From contig VBNH01000059.1 of NCBI GenBank assembly GCA_005878095.1, forward strand, positions 1 through 64,000: 64,000 nt of DNA. Direction: 5' to 3'. This document shows, piece after piece, positions 12,266 through 22,474 of the stretch. Position 1 is the first letter of the stretch; each line of letters starts with the position of its first letter. A model generated the notes under the pieces. That model was given only the letters and a program-made list of their open reading frames with translations. It was not told the origin of the DNA and did no database searches. This DNA comes from Gammaproteobacteria bacterium (GTDB lineage: Bacteria; Pseudomonadota; Gammaproteobacteria; Steroidobacterales; Steroidobacteraceae). Position numbers and translations under genes: made by a program.

Positions 12266-12287
12266 CACGGCGTCTCCACGATGTGAC

Positions 12288-12307
12288 ATGGCTATCCACA
12301 TAGCCAT
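12288..12307. promoter_or_regulatory. Perfect inverted repeat ATGGCTAT-ccac-ATAGCCAT, putative TA operator
   Basis: 8-bp perfect arms with 4-nt spacer, overlapping the predicted -10 and start site. Confidence 0.7.
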
Positions 12308-12334
12308 CATACGCTCGCCTCACCGCGCGTTCAA
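12306..12334 (-). promoter_or_regulatory. Predicted sigma70-like promoter of the TA operon: TTGAAC-17 bp-TATGAT
   Basis: Minus-strand TTGAAC (12334..12329), 17-bp spacer, TATGAT (12311..12306), about 40 bp upstream of the antitoxin ATG. Confidence 0.75.
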
Positions 12335-12466
12335 ATTGCTGCTGATGAATTTTAAGAGACTCTGGCAGTCAATCGGCGCCAGACGAATCGCTATTCCAGC
12401 GCGCTTGGGGTATGAGTGACCGGCTGAGTGAGACGGCCGAGTGGGAGCTGGATTCGATCGGCCTCC

Positions 12467-13564
12467 TCAGGTCTCTTCGACCACGATCTTCGGGAACACA
12501 GCGCTGCGGTCGCGGGCGCGCACCGCCAGCGCCGCGCCCGTGTGCCGCGCCATCTCGAAGTACGCCCGGGCGCGCGCCGATTCGGGGGCCGCGACCACCG
12601 TGGGCCGGCCGCCGTCGGCTTCCTCGCGGATGTGCGCATCGAGCGGCAGCTCCCCGAGCAGCCTCACGCCGTACTCCTGTGCCATGCGGGCCCCGCCGCC
12701 GGCGCCGAAAGTGTGTTCGGTGTGACCGCAATTCGAGCAGACGTGCACGCTCATATTCTCGACGATACCGAGCACTGGCACCGCGACCTTCTCGAACATC
12801 TTCAGCCCCTTGCGGGCATCCGCCAGCGCAATGTCCTGGGGAGTGGTCACGATCACCGCGCCCGCGACCGGCACGCGCTGCGCAAGGGTGAGCTGGATGT
12901 CGCCGGTGCCGGGCGGCATGTCGACCACCAGGTAATCGAGCGCTCCCCATTGCGTCTGCTCGAGCAGTTGCGTGAGGCCCTGGGTCACCATCGGACCGCG
13001 CCACACCATCGGCTGCTCGGCATCGACCAGGAAGCCGATCGACATGGCACTCACGCCATGACTCGCCAGGGGACTCAAGTGCCGGCCGTCGCTGGAAAGC
13101 GGGCGCTGGCCGGCAAGACCCAGCATGAGCGGCTGGCTGGGTCCGTAGATGTCGGCGTCGAGGACTCCGACCCGCGCCCCCTGGGCGGCCCAGGCGAGCG
13201 CGAGATTCACGGCGACCGTGGATTTGCCGACTCCGCCCTTACCGGAGGCCACCGCCACTATGTTGCGGATTTCCCCGAGCGGCTTCAGATTGCGCTGCAC
13301 CGCGTGAGCGCGAATGTCGGACTCGAGGTCGACGGCGAGCGGCGCCGTAATTCCCGCGGCGGCGAGCTGCCCGCTCAGCGCGGCGGTGAGCTGCGCCTGG
13401 TAGCCGCCGATCGGAAAGCCCAGCACGATGCGCGCCGCGAACCCCCCGCCGGCCGCGCGCACCTCGCGAACCGCCTGCGCCGAGCCCAGGGTCTCCTGCA
13501 GGTACGGGTCGAGGTACGCGTCCAGCGCCGCGCGCACAGCATCCACAGAGGCTTCAGCAGTCAT
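12467..13564 (-). CDS. apbC: Mrp/ApbC-family iron-sulfur cluster carrier ATPase
   Basis: ASGKGGVGKSTVAVNLALAWAAQGARVGVLDADIYGPS; MSVHVCSNCGHTEHTFGAGG (CxxC). Confidence 0.95.
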   Translation of the reverse strand: MTAEASVDAVRAALDAYLDPYLQETLGSAQAVREVRAAGGGFAARIVLGFPIGGYQAQLTAALSGQLAAAGITAPLAVDLESDIRAHAVQRNLKPLGEIRNIVAVASGKGGVGKSTVAVNLALAWAAQGARVGVLDADIYGPSQPLMLGLAGQRPLSSDGRHLSPLASHGVSAMSIGFLVDAEQPMVWRGPMVTQGLTQLLEQTQWGALDYLVVDMPPGTGDIQLTLAQRVPVAGAVIVTTPQDIALADARKGLKMFEKVAVPVLGIVENMSVHVCSNCGHTEHTFGAGGGARMAQEYGVRLLGELPLDAHIREEADGGRPTVVAAPESARARAYFEMARHTGAALAVRARDRSAVFPKIVVEET

Positions 13565-13671
13565 ACGAAAACCGGGCGAATCCACATAGACACATCAGGC
13601 GCGGGTACCGTGGCCCCTGTCAAGGCTGTGGCATAATCCCCACCGTCCGGGGGAACGGGCGCTCGATCTTA

Positions 13672-13713
13672 TTGACTCGCGACCACCGCAGCTTGACTCG
13701 CGACCACCGCAGC
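13672..13713. repeat. Perfect 21-bp tandem duplication (2 copies)
   Basis: ttgactcgcgaccaccgcagc x2 in the apbC / kinase intergenic region. Confidence 0.95.
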
Positions 13714-13817
13714 ATGGCGCCGGCCCCGGATAGAATCCGCGTCCGCCCTCGCATCCTCGGCTCCGGTCGCGAGGGAGCGGCGGATGCGTGCAGGGAGCTT
13801 CTGCGACGGAAAGGTGA

Positions 13818-16244
13818 ATGAGCTTTTTCACGAACTTGCGTGCCGACCGGCTGGTCACCGAGATCCGGTCCTCGAATGATCCCACGGGCGCGGCCACGCA
13901 GAAGGCGGTCGCGCGGCTGAAGGATGTCGGCCCGAGCGCCATCGAGTCCGTGTTAGCCGCCCTGCCCGATGCCGACAAGGGCTCCACCATGGCGTTCGTC
14001 GAGGTGCTCGCCGGCCTCGTAAGCCAGAAGACGTTCCCACAATTCATGCGCGGCCTGGTGGAAGGCAGTCCACGCGTGATCTCGGGAATTTCCTGGGCAC
14101 TGACCAGCAGCCGCAACTATCCGGCGCACCTGCTGCTCGAAGCGCTCGCGGTACCGGGAATCTCCAAGCCCACGGTGCTGGAAGTGATCGCGGCGCAGAA
14201 GACGCGCTTCAGTGTGCGCGAGCTCCTGGCCGCGGCGTATACCCAGGAGCCCAACGAGAAGGCGGCGCTGTTCCGCATCATCGGCGAGATCGCCGACCAG
14301 CAAGCGATCCCCGAGCTGATCGGCCGCGTGCAAGGCAAGGACCCCATTGCGCGCGTGCACATCATCAACACCCTGGCGCGCTTCAACACCCCCGAGGTGC
14401 AGACGGCGCTGCAGGGACTGCTGAAGGATCCCAACAAGCTGATCCGCGGAGCCACGCTGTCGGCGCTGCAGCGCATGAACGGGCCCATTGATATCGAGCG
14501 CGTGTGCGCGCTGCTGCGGGATCCGGAGATCGACGTTCTCAACCGGGCGATCGACGTGGTCATCAAGGCCAACCACCCGGAAACCATCCGCTACCTGATC
14601 GAGGTGCTGAAGGACGAGAACGAGAACGCGCGCCGTGCCGCGGTCGAGGTGCTGAACGAAATCGGCGACGCCAAATCCGTCAAGTACCTGCTCGAGGCGC
14701 TCAAGGACAGCGACTGGTGGGTGCGCAGCCGCGCCGCCGATGCCCTCGGCAAGATCGGTGGCCCCAAGGTCATCGACGCGGTGTTGCAGCTGGTGCGCGA
14801 CAAGGACGAGGACATCCGGCGCGCCGCCATCGAGATCCTCAACCAGACCAAGGACGAGCGCGCGGTCGAGTCGCTGATCCAGGCAACGCGCGACAGCGAC
14901 TGGTGGGTCAGCGAGCGCGCCGTGGACGCGCTCGCCGAGATCGGCAGCAAGCGTGCAGTGCCTCGCCTGATAGAAATGCTGCACAACCCGGCCAGCGGCA
15001 AGGCCTTGCCGATCGTGGTGCGCGCGCTCGGCAAGCTGGGCGACAGCAGGCTCGTGGACACGCTGCTGCCGCTGGTCGCGCGACCCGAGCGCGAGATCCG
15101 CATCGAGGCGATCCAGGCACTGTCGCGCGTCGCCGACGAGGCCCACGCCGAGCAGGTGCGCCACGAGCTGCAGGTGCAGGTCGCCTCACCCGATCAGACC
15201 ATCTCGCGCATGGCGGCGGCGGCGGTGAGCGAGCTCGACAACCGCATCGCGGGTGTCACGCCGCTCACCTCCGGGGCGACGCCGACGCCCGCGCAGGCGG
15301 GCGTGCGTCCGCCGCAGCCCACGCCGGCCGAGGCCCGCACGCAGCTGATCTCCGACCCGGCGCTCGCCGCTCAGGCCACCAAGCAGGCGGAAGCCGCGGC
15401 CAGGCTCGACATCCAGACACTCAAGTCGGGCGACATCATCGAAGGCCGTTACAAGTACATCGACCGCATCGGCCGCGGCGCATTCGGCACCGTGCTGCTG
15501 ATGGAGGACACGGTCGTCGACGAGCGCCTGATCCTGAAGTTCCTGAACCCGAACGTCTCGCAGGACGAGGAAGTGATGAAGCGCTTCGTCCACGAGTTGC
15601 GCTACTCGCGCAAGATCACCCACAAGAACGTCATCCGCATCTACGACTTCCTGTACATCCAGGGGCTGTACGCGATCTCGATGGAGTACTTCCCCTCGCA
15701 CACCCTCGGCAGCGAGGTCGTGAACGACAAGCCGGTCGAGCTGCAGCGCGCCCTGCAGTTCGCCATCGACATCTGCACCGGCATGACGGTCGCGCACCAG
15801 GTGGGCATCGTGCACCGCGATCTGAAGCCCGCCAACGTGCTCATCAACCAGGACGGGCTGCTGAAGATCGTGGACTTCGGCGTGGCGGCCGCGCAGCGCG
15901 AGGGCGACACCCAGCTCACCAAGACCGGCTATGTCATCGGGTCCCCGAAGTACATGGCCCCGGAACAGATCCTCGGCAAGAAGGTCGACGAGCGCGCCGA
16001 CATCTACGCCGTGGGTGTCATGCTGTACGAAATGCTGACCGGCCAGCCGCCCTATTCCCGCGGCGATCACATGTCGGTCATGTATCAGCACGTGCAGGGC
16101 AAGGCGCGTGTACCCCAGGACCTCAACCCCGCGCTCCCCCCCGGCCTCTCCGATATGATCATGAAGACGATGGCGGTCGACAAGACCAAGCGCTTCCAGT
16201 CCATGGAAGAGTTGCGCGCCGCGCTCGAGAGTTTCCGGCGCTAG
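13818..16244 (+). CDS. HEAT-repeat protein with C-terminal eukaryotic-like Ser/Thr protein kinase domain
   Basis: N-terminal repeats (e.g. SDWWVRSRAADALGKIGGPKVIDAVLQLVRDKDEDIRRAAIEIL); kinase motifs GRGAFG, ILKFL, HRDLKPANV, DFG, SPKYMAPEQ. Confidence 0.95.
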   Translation: MSFFTNLRADRLVTEIRSSNDPTGAATQKAVARLKDVGPSAIESVLAALPDADKGSTMAFVEVLAGLVSQKTFPQFMRGLVEGSPRVISGISWALTSSRNYPAHLLLEALAVPGISKPTVLEVIAAQKTRFSVRELLAAAYTQEPNEKAALFRIIGEIADQQAIPELIGRVQGKDPIARVHIINTLARFNTPEVQTALQGLLKDPNKLIRGATLSALQRMNGPIDIERVCALLRDPEIDVLNRAIDVVIKANHPETIRYLIEVLKDENENARRAAVEVLNEIGDAKSVKYLLEALKDSDWWVRSRAADALGKIGGPKVIDAVLQLVRDKDEDIRRAAIEILNQTKDERAVESLIQATRDSDWWVSERAVDALAEIGSKRAVPRLIEMLHNPASGKALPIVVRALGKLGDSRLVDTLLPLVARPEREIRIEAIQALSRVADEAHAEQVRHELQVQVASPDQTISRMAAAAVSELDNRIAGVTPLTSGATPTPAQAGVRPPQPTPAEARTQLISDPALAAQATKQAEAAARLDIQTLKSGDIIEGRYKYIDRIGRGAFGTVLLMEDTVVDERLILKFLNPNVSQDEEVMKRFVHELRYSRKITHKNVIRIYDFLYIQGLYAISMEYFPSHTLGSEVVNDKPVELQRALQFAIDICTGMTVAHQVGIVHRDLKPANVLINQDGLLKIVDFGVAAAQREGDTQLTKTGYVIGSPKYMAPEQILGKKVDERADIYAVGVMLYEMLTGQPPYSRGDHMSVMYQHVQGKARVPQDLNPALPPGLSDMIMKTMAVDKTKRFQSMEELRAALESFRR

Positions 16245-16391
16245 CGCCCTACGCCGGGGCGGCAGGCCTCGCCCGGGCACGGCGCCTTGCCAAAGTTCGT
16301 GCGTTACGTCAAATTTCCCGCCACAAGCCGTTGATCCTGAACGCCCGGATGGGCTAAACAAGGGTGGCTCAGACTCTTAGGAGGCGGTTGC

Positions 16392-17516
16392 TTGGCGCGC
16401 ATTGACGCATTTCTGAAGCTCGGCACACAGCAGGGGTGTTCGGACGTGCACCTGGCCGTGGGCGTGCCCCCCATGCTGCGCATGCACGGTGACCTGATGC
16501 CGATCAAGTTCCGTGAGCTGCGGGGGGCGGAGCTGGAAAGCTACATCACGGAGATTCTCACCCACGCGCAGAGCCAGCAGTTCGCCAAGGGGGGCGACCT
16601 GGACTTCTCCTACGTGTCCACCGAGGGTGGGCGGTTTCGCGTCAACGTCTATCGCAAGGACACCGGCGTCGGCGCCACCTTCCGCGCCATTCCGGCGGAA
16701 GTCCCGACCCTCGAGAAGCTCGCGCTGCCGCCGATCGTCGGCAAGCTGTGCGATTTCCACCAGGGCATGGTGCTGGTCACCGGCTCCACCGGCACCGGCA
16801 AGTCCACGACGCTCGCGGCGATGATCGATCACCTCAACCAGACGCGCCGCCTCAATATCATCAGCCTCGAGGATCCGATCGAGTTCGTGCACCCGAGCAA
16901 GAACAGCCAGGTCATCCAGCGCGAACTCGGCACGCATATCCCGAGCTTCGCCGAAGGGGTGCGTGCGGCGATGCGCGAGGACCCGGACGTGATCCTGGTC
17001 GGCGAGCTGCGCGATGCCGAAACCATCTCCATGGCGATGACCGCGGCGGAGACCGGCCACCTGGTGCTCGGTACGCTGCATACCACCAGCGCCGTGAAAA
17101 CCATCGATCGCGTGATCGATGCCCTGCCGGTGGAAGAGCGCGAACAGACCAAGAGCTTCCTGGCGCAGAGCCTGCTGGCGGTGGTCACGCAGGTGCTGGT
17201 AAAGACCGCCGACGGCCACGGCCGCAAGGCCGTCTGCGAAGTACTGATGATGACCAAGGCCATCGCCAAGCTCATCCAGACCGAACAGACCCACCAGATC
17301 CCGACCCAGCTGCAGATGGGACGCGACCTCGGCATGCAGCTGCTCGACCAGGCGCTGCTCGCCGCCATCACGGCACGCAGTGTCGATCCCGACGACGCCT
17401 ATACCTACGCCATCGAGAAGCGTGCCTTCCAGAAGTACGTCACCGACACCAGCATGCTGCCCAAGGTGGACCTCACCGGTTCGACGACCGTGCCGACCTC
17501 GAATTCCGCGGCCTGA
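16392..17516 (+). CDS. pilT: Type IV pilus retraction ATPase PilT
   Basis: [71 protein letters not shown] start. Confidence 0.9.
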   Translation: MARIDAFLKLGTQQGCSDVHLAVGVPPMLRMHGDLMPIKFRELRGAELESYITEILTHAQSQQFAKGGDLDFSYVSTEGGRFRVNVYRKDTGVGATFRAIPAEVPTLEKLALPPIVGKLCDFHQGMVLVTGSTGTGKSTTLAAMIDHLNQTRRLNIISLEDPIEFVHPSKNSQVIQRELGTHIPSFAEGVRAAMREDPDVILVGELRDAETISMAMTAAETGHLVLGTLHTTSAVKTIDRVIDALPVEEREQTKSFLAQSLLAVVTQVLVKTADGHGRKAVCEVLMMTKAIAKLIQTEQTHQIPTQLQMGRDLGMQLLDQALLAAITARSVDPDDAYTYAIEKRAFQKYVTDTSMLPKVDLTGSTTVPTSNSAA

Positions 17517-17534
17517 CGGAGCGCCTCGCACGGC

Positions 17535-18596
17535 ATGGCGCAAATCGACTCCCTGCTGCTCGAAGTGCTGGAGAAGCGCGGCTCGGATCTGCACTTCATC
17601 GCCGGCGATCCGCCGCGCATCCGCCTGTTCGGCGATCTCTCGGCGCTCCGGCCCGATAAGCTCGCTCCGGAGTTCGTCAAGCAGGCGCTCTACGAGATCC
17701 TGCCGAAGGCGGCGCTGGAGCGTTTCGAGGCCAAGGATGGCGCCGACTTCGCCTACACGCTCCCCGATCGCGGGCGCTTCCGCGTCAACGTCATGCGGCA
17801 TCTGAACGGCATGGGCGCCGTGTTCCGCGCCATCCCCTCCAAGGCGCTCACGCTCGAGGAGCTGAAGATGCCGGACGCGGTGCGGCAGATGTGCCGCGCC
17901 AATAACGGACTGATCCTGGTGACCGGCAAGACCGGTTCGGGCAAGTCCACCACGCTCGCCGCCATGGTCGACGACATCAACCGCCGCGTGAAGGGCCACA
18001 TCCTCACCGTCGAGGACCCGATCGAGTTCGTGCACGAGAGAAAGGGCTGCCTCATCAGCCAGCGCGAGATCGGCGTGCACAGCGCGAGCTTCGCCTCCGC
18101 GCTGCACTCCGCCCTGCGCGAAGACCCCGACGTGATCCTGATCGGCGAGCTGCGCGACCTCGAGACCATGAGCATCGCCGTCACCGCGGCGGAGATGGGC
18201 ATCCTCGTCATGGGTACGCTGCACACCAACGGCGCGGCGCCGACCGTCGACCGCATGGTGAACGCGTTCCCCTCCGACAAGCAGTCGCACGTGCGCACCA
18301 TGCTGTCGACTTCGCTCCGGGGCGTCATCTCGCAGCAGCTGCTGCAGCGCGCCGACAGCCAAGGCCGCGTGGCGGCTCTCGAGATTCTGGTGAACACCCC
18401 GGCTGCCTCCAACCTCATACGCCAGGGCAAGCTCGACCAGCTCGAGAACACCATGCAGGCGGGTGGGCAGTTCGGCATGCGCACCATGGACACCGCGATC
18501 CAACAGTTGCTGGATCAGCGCCAGATCACGGGCAAGGAGGCCTACAAGAAGGCCCTCAACAAGGCGAAGTTCGAGGAGTTGAAGGATTCCGGCTGA
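17535..18596 (+). CDS. pilU: PilT/PilU-family ATPase
   Basis: Paralogue of the upstream gene: [42 protein letters not shown]. Confidence 0.88.
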   Translation: MAQIDSLLLEVLEKRGSDLHFIAGDPPRIRLFGDLSALRPDKLAPEFVKQALYEILPKAALERFEAKDGADFAYTLPDRGRFRVNVMRHLNGMGAVFRAIPSKALTLEELKMPDAVRQMCRANNGLILVTGKTGSGKSTTLAAMVDDINRRVKGHILTVEDPIEFVHERKGCLISQREIGVHSASFASALHSALREDPDVILIGELRDLETMSIAVTAAEMGILVMGTLHTNGAAPTVDRMVNAFPSDKQSHVRTMLSTSLRGVISQQLLQRADSQGRVAALEILVNTPAASNLIRQGKLDQLENTMQAGGQFGMRTMDTAIQQLLDQRQITGKEAYKKALNKAKFEELKDSG

Positions 18597-18652
18597 GGCT
18601 GCCGCGCCGCTCAAGTCGGCAGGACCGTCAGCGAGCCTGTAGACTTAAGGAG

Positions 18653-20752
18653 ATGAGCCGGAAGATCTTCGTCACCACGGCGCTGCCGTACTCCAACGGC
18701 CCGTTCCACATCGGGCACATCATGGAGTACATCCAGGCGGACATCTGGGTGCGCTTCCAGCGCATGCAGGGAAATCAAGTGCATTTCATGTGCGCCGACG
18801 ACGCGCACGGCGCGCCGATCATGCTCAAGGCGCAGAGCGAAGGGGTCACGCCACAGCAGCTGATCGCGCGACTCTTCGCCGGCCGGCCGAAGTACCTGCA
18901 GGGTTTTCACCTGAGCTTCGATCACTGGTACACGACCGACTCGCCCGAGAACACGCAACTGTCGCAGGACATTTACGCACGGCTGAAGGCCGCAGGCCTC
19001 GTGTACCAGAAGCCGGTGGAGCAGTTCTACGATCCCGTCAAGGGCATGTTCCTGGCGGACCGCTACATCAAGGGCGAGTGCCCCAACTGTCACTCGAAGG
19101 ATCAGTACGGCGACGCCTGCGAGGTCTGCAGCACGGTGTACGCGCCGACCGATCTCATCAACCCCTACTCGGCCCTCACCGGTGCGCCCCCGGTGCTGAA
19201 GGCTTCCGAGCACTTCTTCTTCCGGCTCTCCGACCCCAGGTGTGTTGCGTTCCTCAAGGAGTGGCTCGATGCCGCGGGGCGCCTGCAGCCGCAAGTCGCC
19301 AACAAGGCGCGCGAGTGGCTTGCGGGCAGCGGCGAGCTGCGCTTGAGCGACTGGGACATCTCGCGCGATGCCCCCTATTTCGGCATCCCGATCCCCGACG
19401 CGCCGGGCAAGTACTTCTACGTGTGGCTCGATGCCCCCATCGGCTACCTCGCCTCGCTCAAGAACTACTTCGCGCTCGGCAAGGCGCGCGCCAACGGCGA
19501 GCCGCGCGGCTTCGAGGAGTTCCTCGCCGCCGCGGATACCGAGCAGATCCACTTCATCGGCAAGGACATCATCTATTTTCACACCTTGTTCTGGCCAGCG
19601 ATGCTCAAGTTCGCAGGCCACCCCTACAAGGTGCCGAATAACGTCTACGTCCATGGACACCTGCACGTTCGCGGCGAGAAGATGTCGAAGTCGCGCGGCA
19701 CGGGAATCAGCCCGCTGCGTTACCTCGACATCGGCCTGAACCCCGAGTGGCTGCGCTACTACATCGCCGCGAAGCTCAATGCGAATGTCGAAGACCTCGA
19801 CTTCAACCCCGATGACTTCATCGCGCGGGTCAACAGCGATCTGATCGGCAAGTACGTGAACATCGCGAGCCGGGCCGCGAATTTCATCACCCGACACTTC
19901 CACGGCGAGCTGCGTTATTCGCAGGACCTGGCCGGGCTCAGCGACGCGGTGCGTACCGTTGCCGCCGAGGCGCGCAACGACTACGAGGCGCGCGAGTTTG
20001 GCAAATCAATGCGCGCGTGCATGGCGTTTGCGGACTGGATCAATCAGTACTTCGATGCCAACCAGCCGTGGGTACTCGCCAAGGACCCGACCAAGGCCGC
20101 GCAGCTGCAGGATGTGTGCTCGCGCGCGCTGTACGGCTTCAAGCTCCTGTCGGTGCTGCTGGCGCCGGTCATGCCGCAGCTGGCCGAGCGGGTCGCTCGC
20201 GAGCTGTTCGGGCTCGACCGGGCCTTCAGGTGGAGCGATGCCACCGTTGCGCCCGAGCGCATCAATGCCTACCGGCACCTGATGACGCGAGTGGATCCGA
20301 AGCAGCTGGACGCGCTGTTCGAGAGCGACGCCGCCGCCGCCACCGCAGCACCGGCGGGCGGGTCGGCAACGGCGGTGACCGCCCCTGGTGCCGCGGCGCT
20401 GAACGCCGGCGGCTCGGGCGGCGCCGCGACTCTCTCGCTCGATGAGTTCAAGCGGGTCGATCTGCGCGTGGCGCGCATCCTTGATGCGCAGGCCGTCGCC
20501 GGGGCCGACAAGCTCCTCAAGCTCACGGTCGATCTGGGCTCGGAGACGCGCACGGTGTTTGCCGGCATCAAGTCCGCATACGATCCGCAGTCGCTCAAGG
20601 GTCGTCTCACGGTCATGGTTGCCAACCTGGCGCCGCGCAAGATGAAGTTCGGGGTCTCGGAAGGCATGGTGCTGGCGGCCAGCGGGGAGGCGCCGGGCCT
20701 CTACCTGCTGTCTCCCGATTCCGGCGCGACTCCTGGAATGAGGATCACCTGA
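18653..20752 (+). CDS. metG: Methionyl-tRNA synthetase with C-terminal tRNA-binding domain
   Basis: [39 protein letters not shown] (KMSKS), C-terminal [23 protein letters not shown]. Confidence 0.97.
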   Translation: MSRKIFVTTALPYSNGPFHIGHIMEYIQADIWVRFQRMQGNQVHFMCADDAHGAPIMLKAQSEGVTPQQLIARLFAGRPKYLQGFHLSFDHWYTTDSPENTQLSQDIYARLKAAGLVYQKPVEQFYDPVKGMFLADRYIKGECPNCHSKDQYGDACEVCSTVYAPTDLINPYSALTGAPPVLKASEHFFFRLSDPRCVAFLKEWLDAAGRLQPQVANKAREWLAGSGELRLSDWDISRDAPYFGIPIPDAPGKYFYVWLDAPIGYLASLKNYFALGKARANGEPRGFEEFLAAADTEQIHFIGKDIIYFHTLFWPAMLKFAGHPYKVPNNVYVHGHLHVRGEKMSKSRGTGISPLRYLDIGLNPEWLRYYIAAKLNANVEDLDFNPDDFIARVNSDLIGKYVNIASRAANFITRHFHGELRYSQDLAGLSDAVRTVAAEARNDYEAREFGKSMRACMAFADWINQYFDANQPWVLAKDPTKAAQLQDVCSRALYGFKLLSVLLAPVMPQLAERVARELFGLDRAFRWSDATVAPERINAYRHLMTRVDPKQLDALFESDAAAATAAPAGGSATAVTAPGAAALNAGGSGGAATLSLDEFKRVDLRVARILDAQAVAGADKLLKLTVDLGSETRTVFAGIKSAYDPQSLKGRLTVMVANLAPRKMKFGVSEGMVLAASGEAPGLYLLSPDSGATPGMRIT

Positions 20753-20781
20753 GGGCGCTGCATCAGCCTCGCCTCAGCGCC

Positions 20782-21339
20782 ATGGTCACAGCGGACGACA
20801 TCGATGCCCTGCTGCCGCAAACGCAGTGCACGCGCTGCGGTTACGGCGGCTGTCGCCCGTACGCCGAGGCCCTGCTGGCGGGAGAAGCGCCAATCAACCA
20901 GTGCCCGCCGGGCGGCGCGGCCACCATCGGCGCGCTCGCCGCCCTGCTGCAGCGGCCAGCGCTGCCCCTGAATCCGGCCAACGGCATCGAGGGTCCGCTG
21001 CTGGTGGCGCAGATCGACGAAGACGCCTGCATCGGCTGCGCCAGGTGCCTGCCACCGTGCCCGGTCGACGCCATCCTTGGCGCCCACCAACAGATGCATA
21101 CGGTGCTCCTCGCGCTATGTACCGGGTGCGAGCTGTGCGTCGCGCCATGCCCGGTCGACTGCATCGCCATGGTGCCCCGGGCGAGCCTGGCAGACACGCC
21201 ACCCGCTCCCACGGCGCACGACAACCGGGAGCGCTTCCTCGCTCACAACGCGCGCAGCGCCGCGCGCGCGCGCGCGCGTGCCGCGCTGCTCACCGCTCGC
21301 AAGCAGGCCGCCGGCGCACCGCAAGCCAAGGGCGCCTGA
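20782..21339 (+). CDS. rnfB: Electron transport complex protein RnfB-like (ferredoxin-type)
   Basis: [36 protein letters not shown] and two 4Fe-4S motifs ([35 protein letters not shown]). Confidence 0.92.
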   Translation: MVTADDIDALLPQTQCTRCGYGGCRPYAEALLAGEAPINQCPPGGAATIGALAALLQRPALPLNPANGIEGPLLVAQIDEDACIGCARCLPPCPVDAILGAHQQMHTVLLALCTGCELCVAPCPVDCIAMVPRASLADTPPAPTAHDNRERFLAHNARSAARARARAALLTARKQAAGAPQAKGA

Positions 21340-21425
21340 CGAGGGATGCGAGCGAGCGGCAAGGGTATGATTCGGGGCGGCTGCCAGCGGGCGGGCATAC
21401 GGAGTATCAAGTGAGGGCCAGCCAC

Positions 21426-22469
21426 ATGCCGGCACTGCGGGTTACAGGGATGCTCGTCGTTGCGTGTCTGGTGAACCCGGGGCTTGTCGCCGCAAACGAG
21501 GGGGCGGTCAAGTTACCGCAGACGATGCAGGCGGCCGCGATCGATCGCGCCGGCGGCCCCGAGGTGGTTAGCCTGCACACGCTGCCGGTGCCCAAACCGC
21601 AGGCGGATGAAGTATTGATCGCCGTCAACACCGCCGGAGTCGCGATCTGGGACGTCGGCCTGCGGCGGCATCCGCAAAGCATCAAGCATTCCGCCTTTCC
21701 GCTGGTGCTCGGAACCGACGGTGCCGGCCTCGTGGCCGCGGTGGGAGCGATGGTGCACGGATTCAAGGTCGGCGAGCAGGTGTATGCGTACAGCTGGGAC
21801 AATCCCCACGGGGGCTTCTACGCCGAGTACGTGGCGGTGCCGGCGGAGCGCGTCGCTCATGTGCCGAGCGGTCTCACGCTGCGCCAGGCGGGGGCGATCG
21901 CCACCACCGGACTCACTGCGATTCAGGGCATCGACGACGCCTTGCATCTGAAGGCCGGGGACACCCTCATCATTCACGGTGCTTCCGGTGGCGTCGGGAG
22001 TCTCGCGCTGCAGTTCGCCAGGCTGCGCGGCGTCAAGGTGCTCGCCACCGCCACCGGCGAGGACGGTCTGGCCTTCGTGAAGCAGCTCGGCGCCGACGCG
22101 GTGGTCGACGGGCGGCATGGCGACATCGCGGCCGCCGCCCATGCGTTCGCGCCCGCCGGCGTCGACGCGGTCCTGGCGCTCGCCGGCGGCGAGACGCTCG
22201 AGCGTTGCATCGATGCCCTGCGACCCGGCGGGCAGGTGGCGTTTCCCTACGGAGTCAAGCCCGAACCGAAAGCGCGCCCCGGCGTCCCGATCAGCCGCTA
22301 CAACGCAATCCCGGGGGTGAAGGAGTTCGAGCGCCTCAACCGTGCCATCGAGGCGGTGAAACTCGCGGTGCCGATCGCCGCGGAGTTCCCCCTGGCGCAG
22401 GCCGCAAAGGCGCAGGAACGCGTGGAAGCCGGCCACATCCTCGGCAAGATCGTGCTGCGGATCCGCTGA
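21426..22469 (+). CDS. NADPH:quinone reductase / MDR-family oxidoreductase with N-terminal signal peptide-like sequence
   Basis: MQAAAIDRAGGPEVVSLHTLPVPKPQADEVLIAV, LIIHGASGGVGSLALQFARLRG; preceded by MPALRVTGMLVVACLVNPGLVAANEG. Confidence 0.9.
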   Translation: MPALRVTGMLVVACLVNPGLVAANEGAVKLPQTMQAAAIDRAGGPEVVSLHTLPVPKPQADEVLIAVNTAGVAIWDVGLRRHPQSIKHSAFPLVLGTDGAGLVAAVGAMVHGFKVGEQVYAYSWDNPHGGFYAEYVAVPAERVAHVPSGLTLRQAGAIATTGLTAIQGIDDALHLKAGDTLIIHGASGGVGSLALQFARLRGVKVLATATGEDGLAFVKQLGADAVVDGRHGDIAAAAHAFAPAGVDAVLALAGGETLERCIDALRPGGQVAFPYGVKPEPKARPGVPISRYNAIPGVKEFERLNRAIEAVKLAVPIAAEFPLAQAAKAQERVEAGHILGKIVLRIR

Positions 22470-22474
22470 CGCAC

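Noticed and set aside
12412-12891. Plus-strand ORF beginning MSDRLSETAEWELDSIGLL between TA module and apbC
   Set aside because: First ~18 residues look protein-like but the rest is antisense to apbC with Arg/Pro-rich sequence; insufficient support.
21261-21278. (CG)9 tract in rnfB, possible Z-DNA/phase-variation site
   Set aside because: Encodes ARARARA within a normal Ala/Arg-rich C-terminus; such tracts are expected at this GC content and dinucleotide slippage is not otherwise supported.
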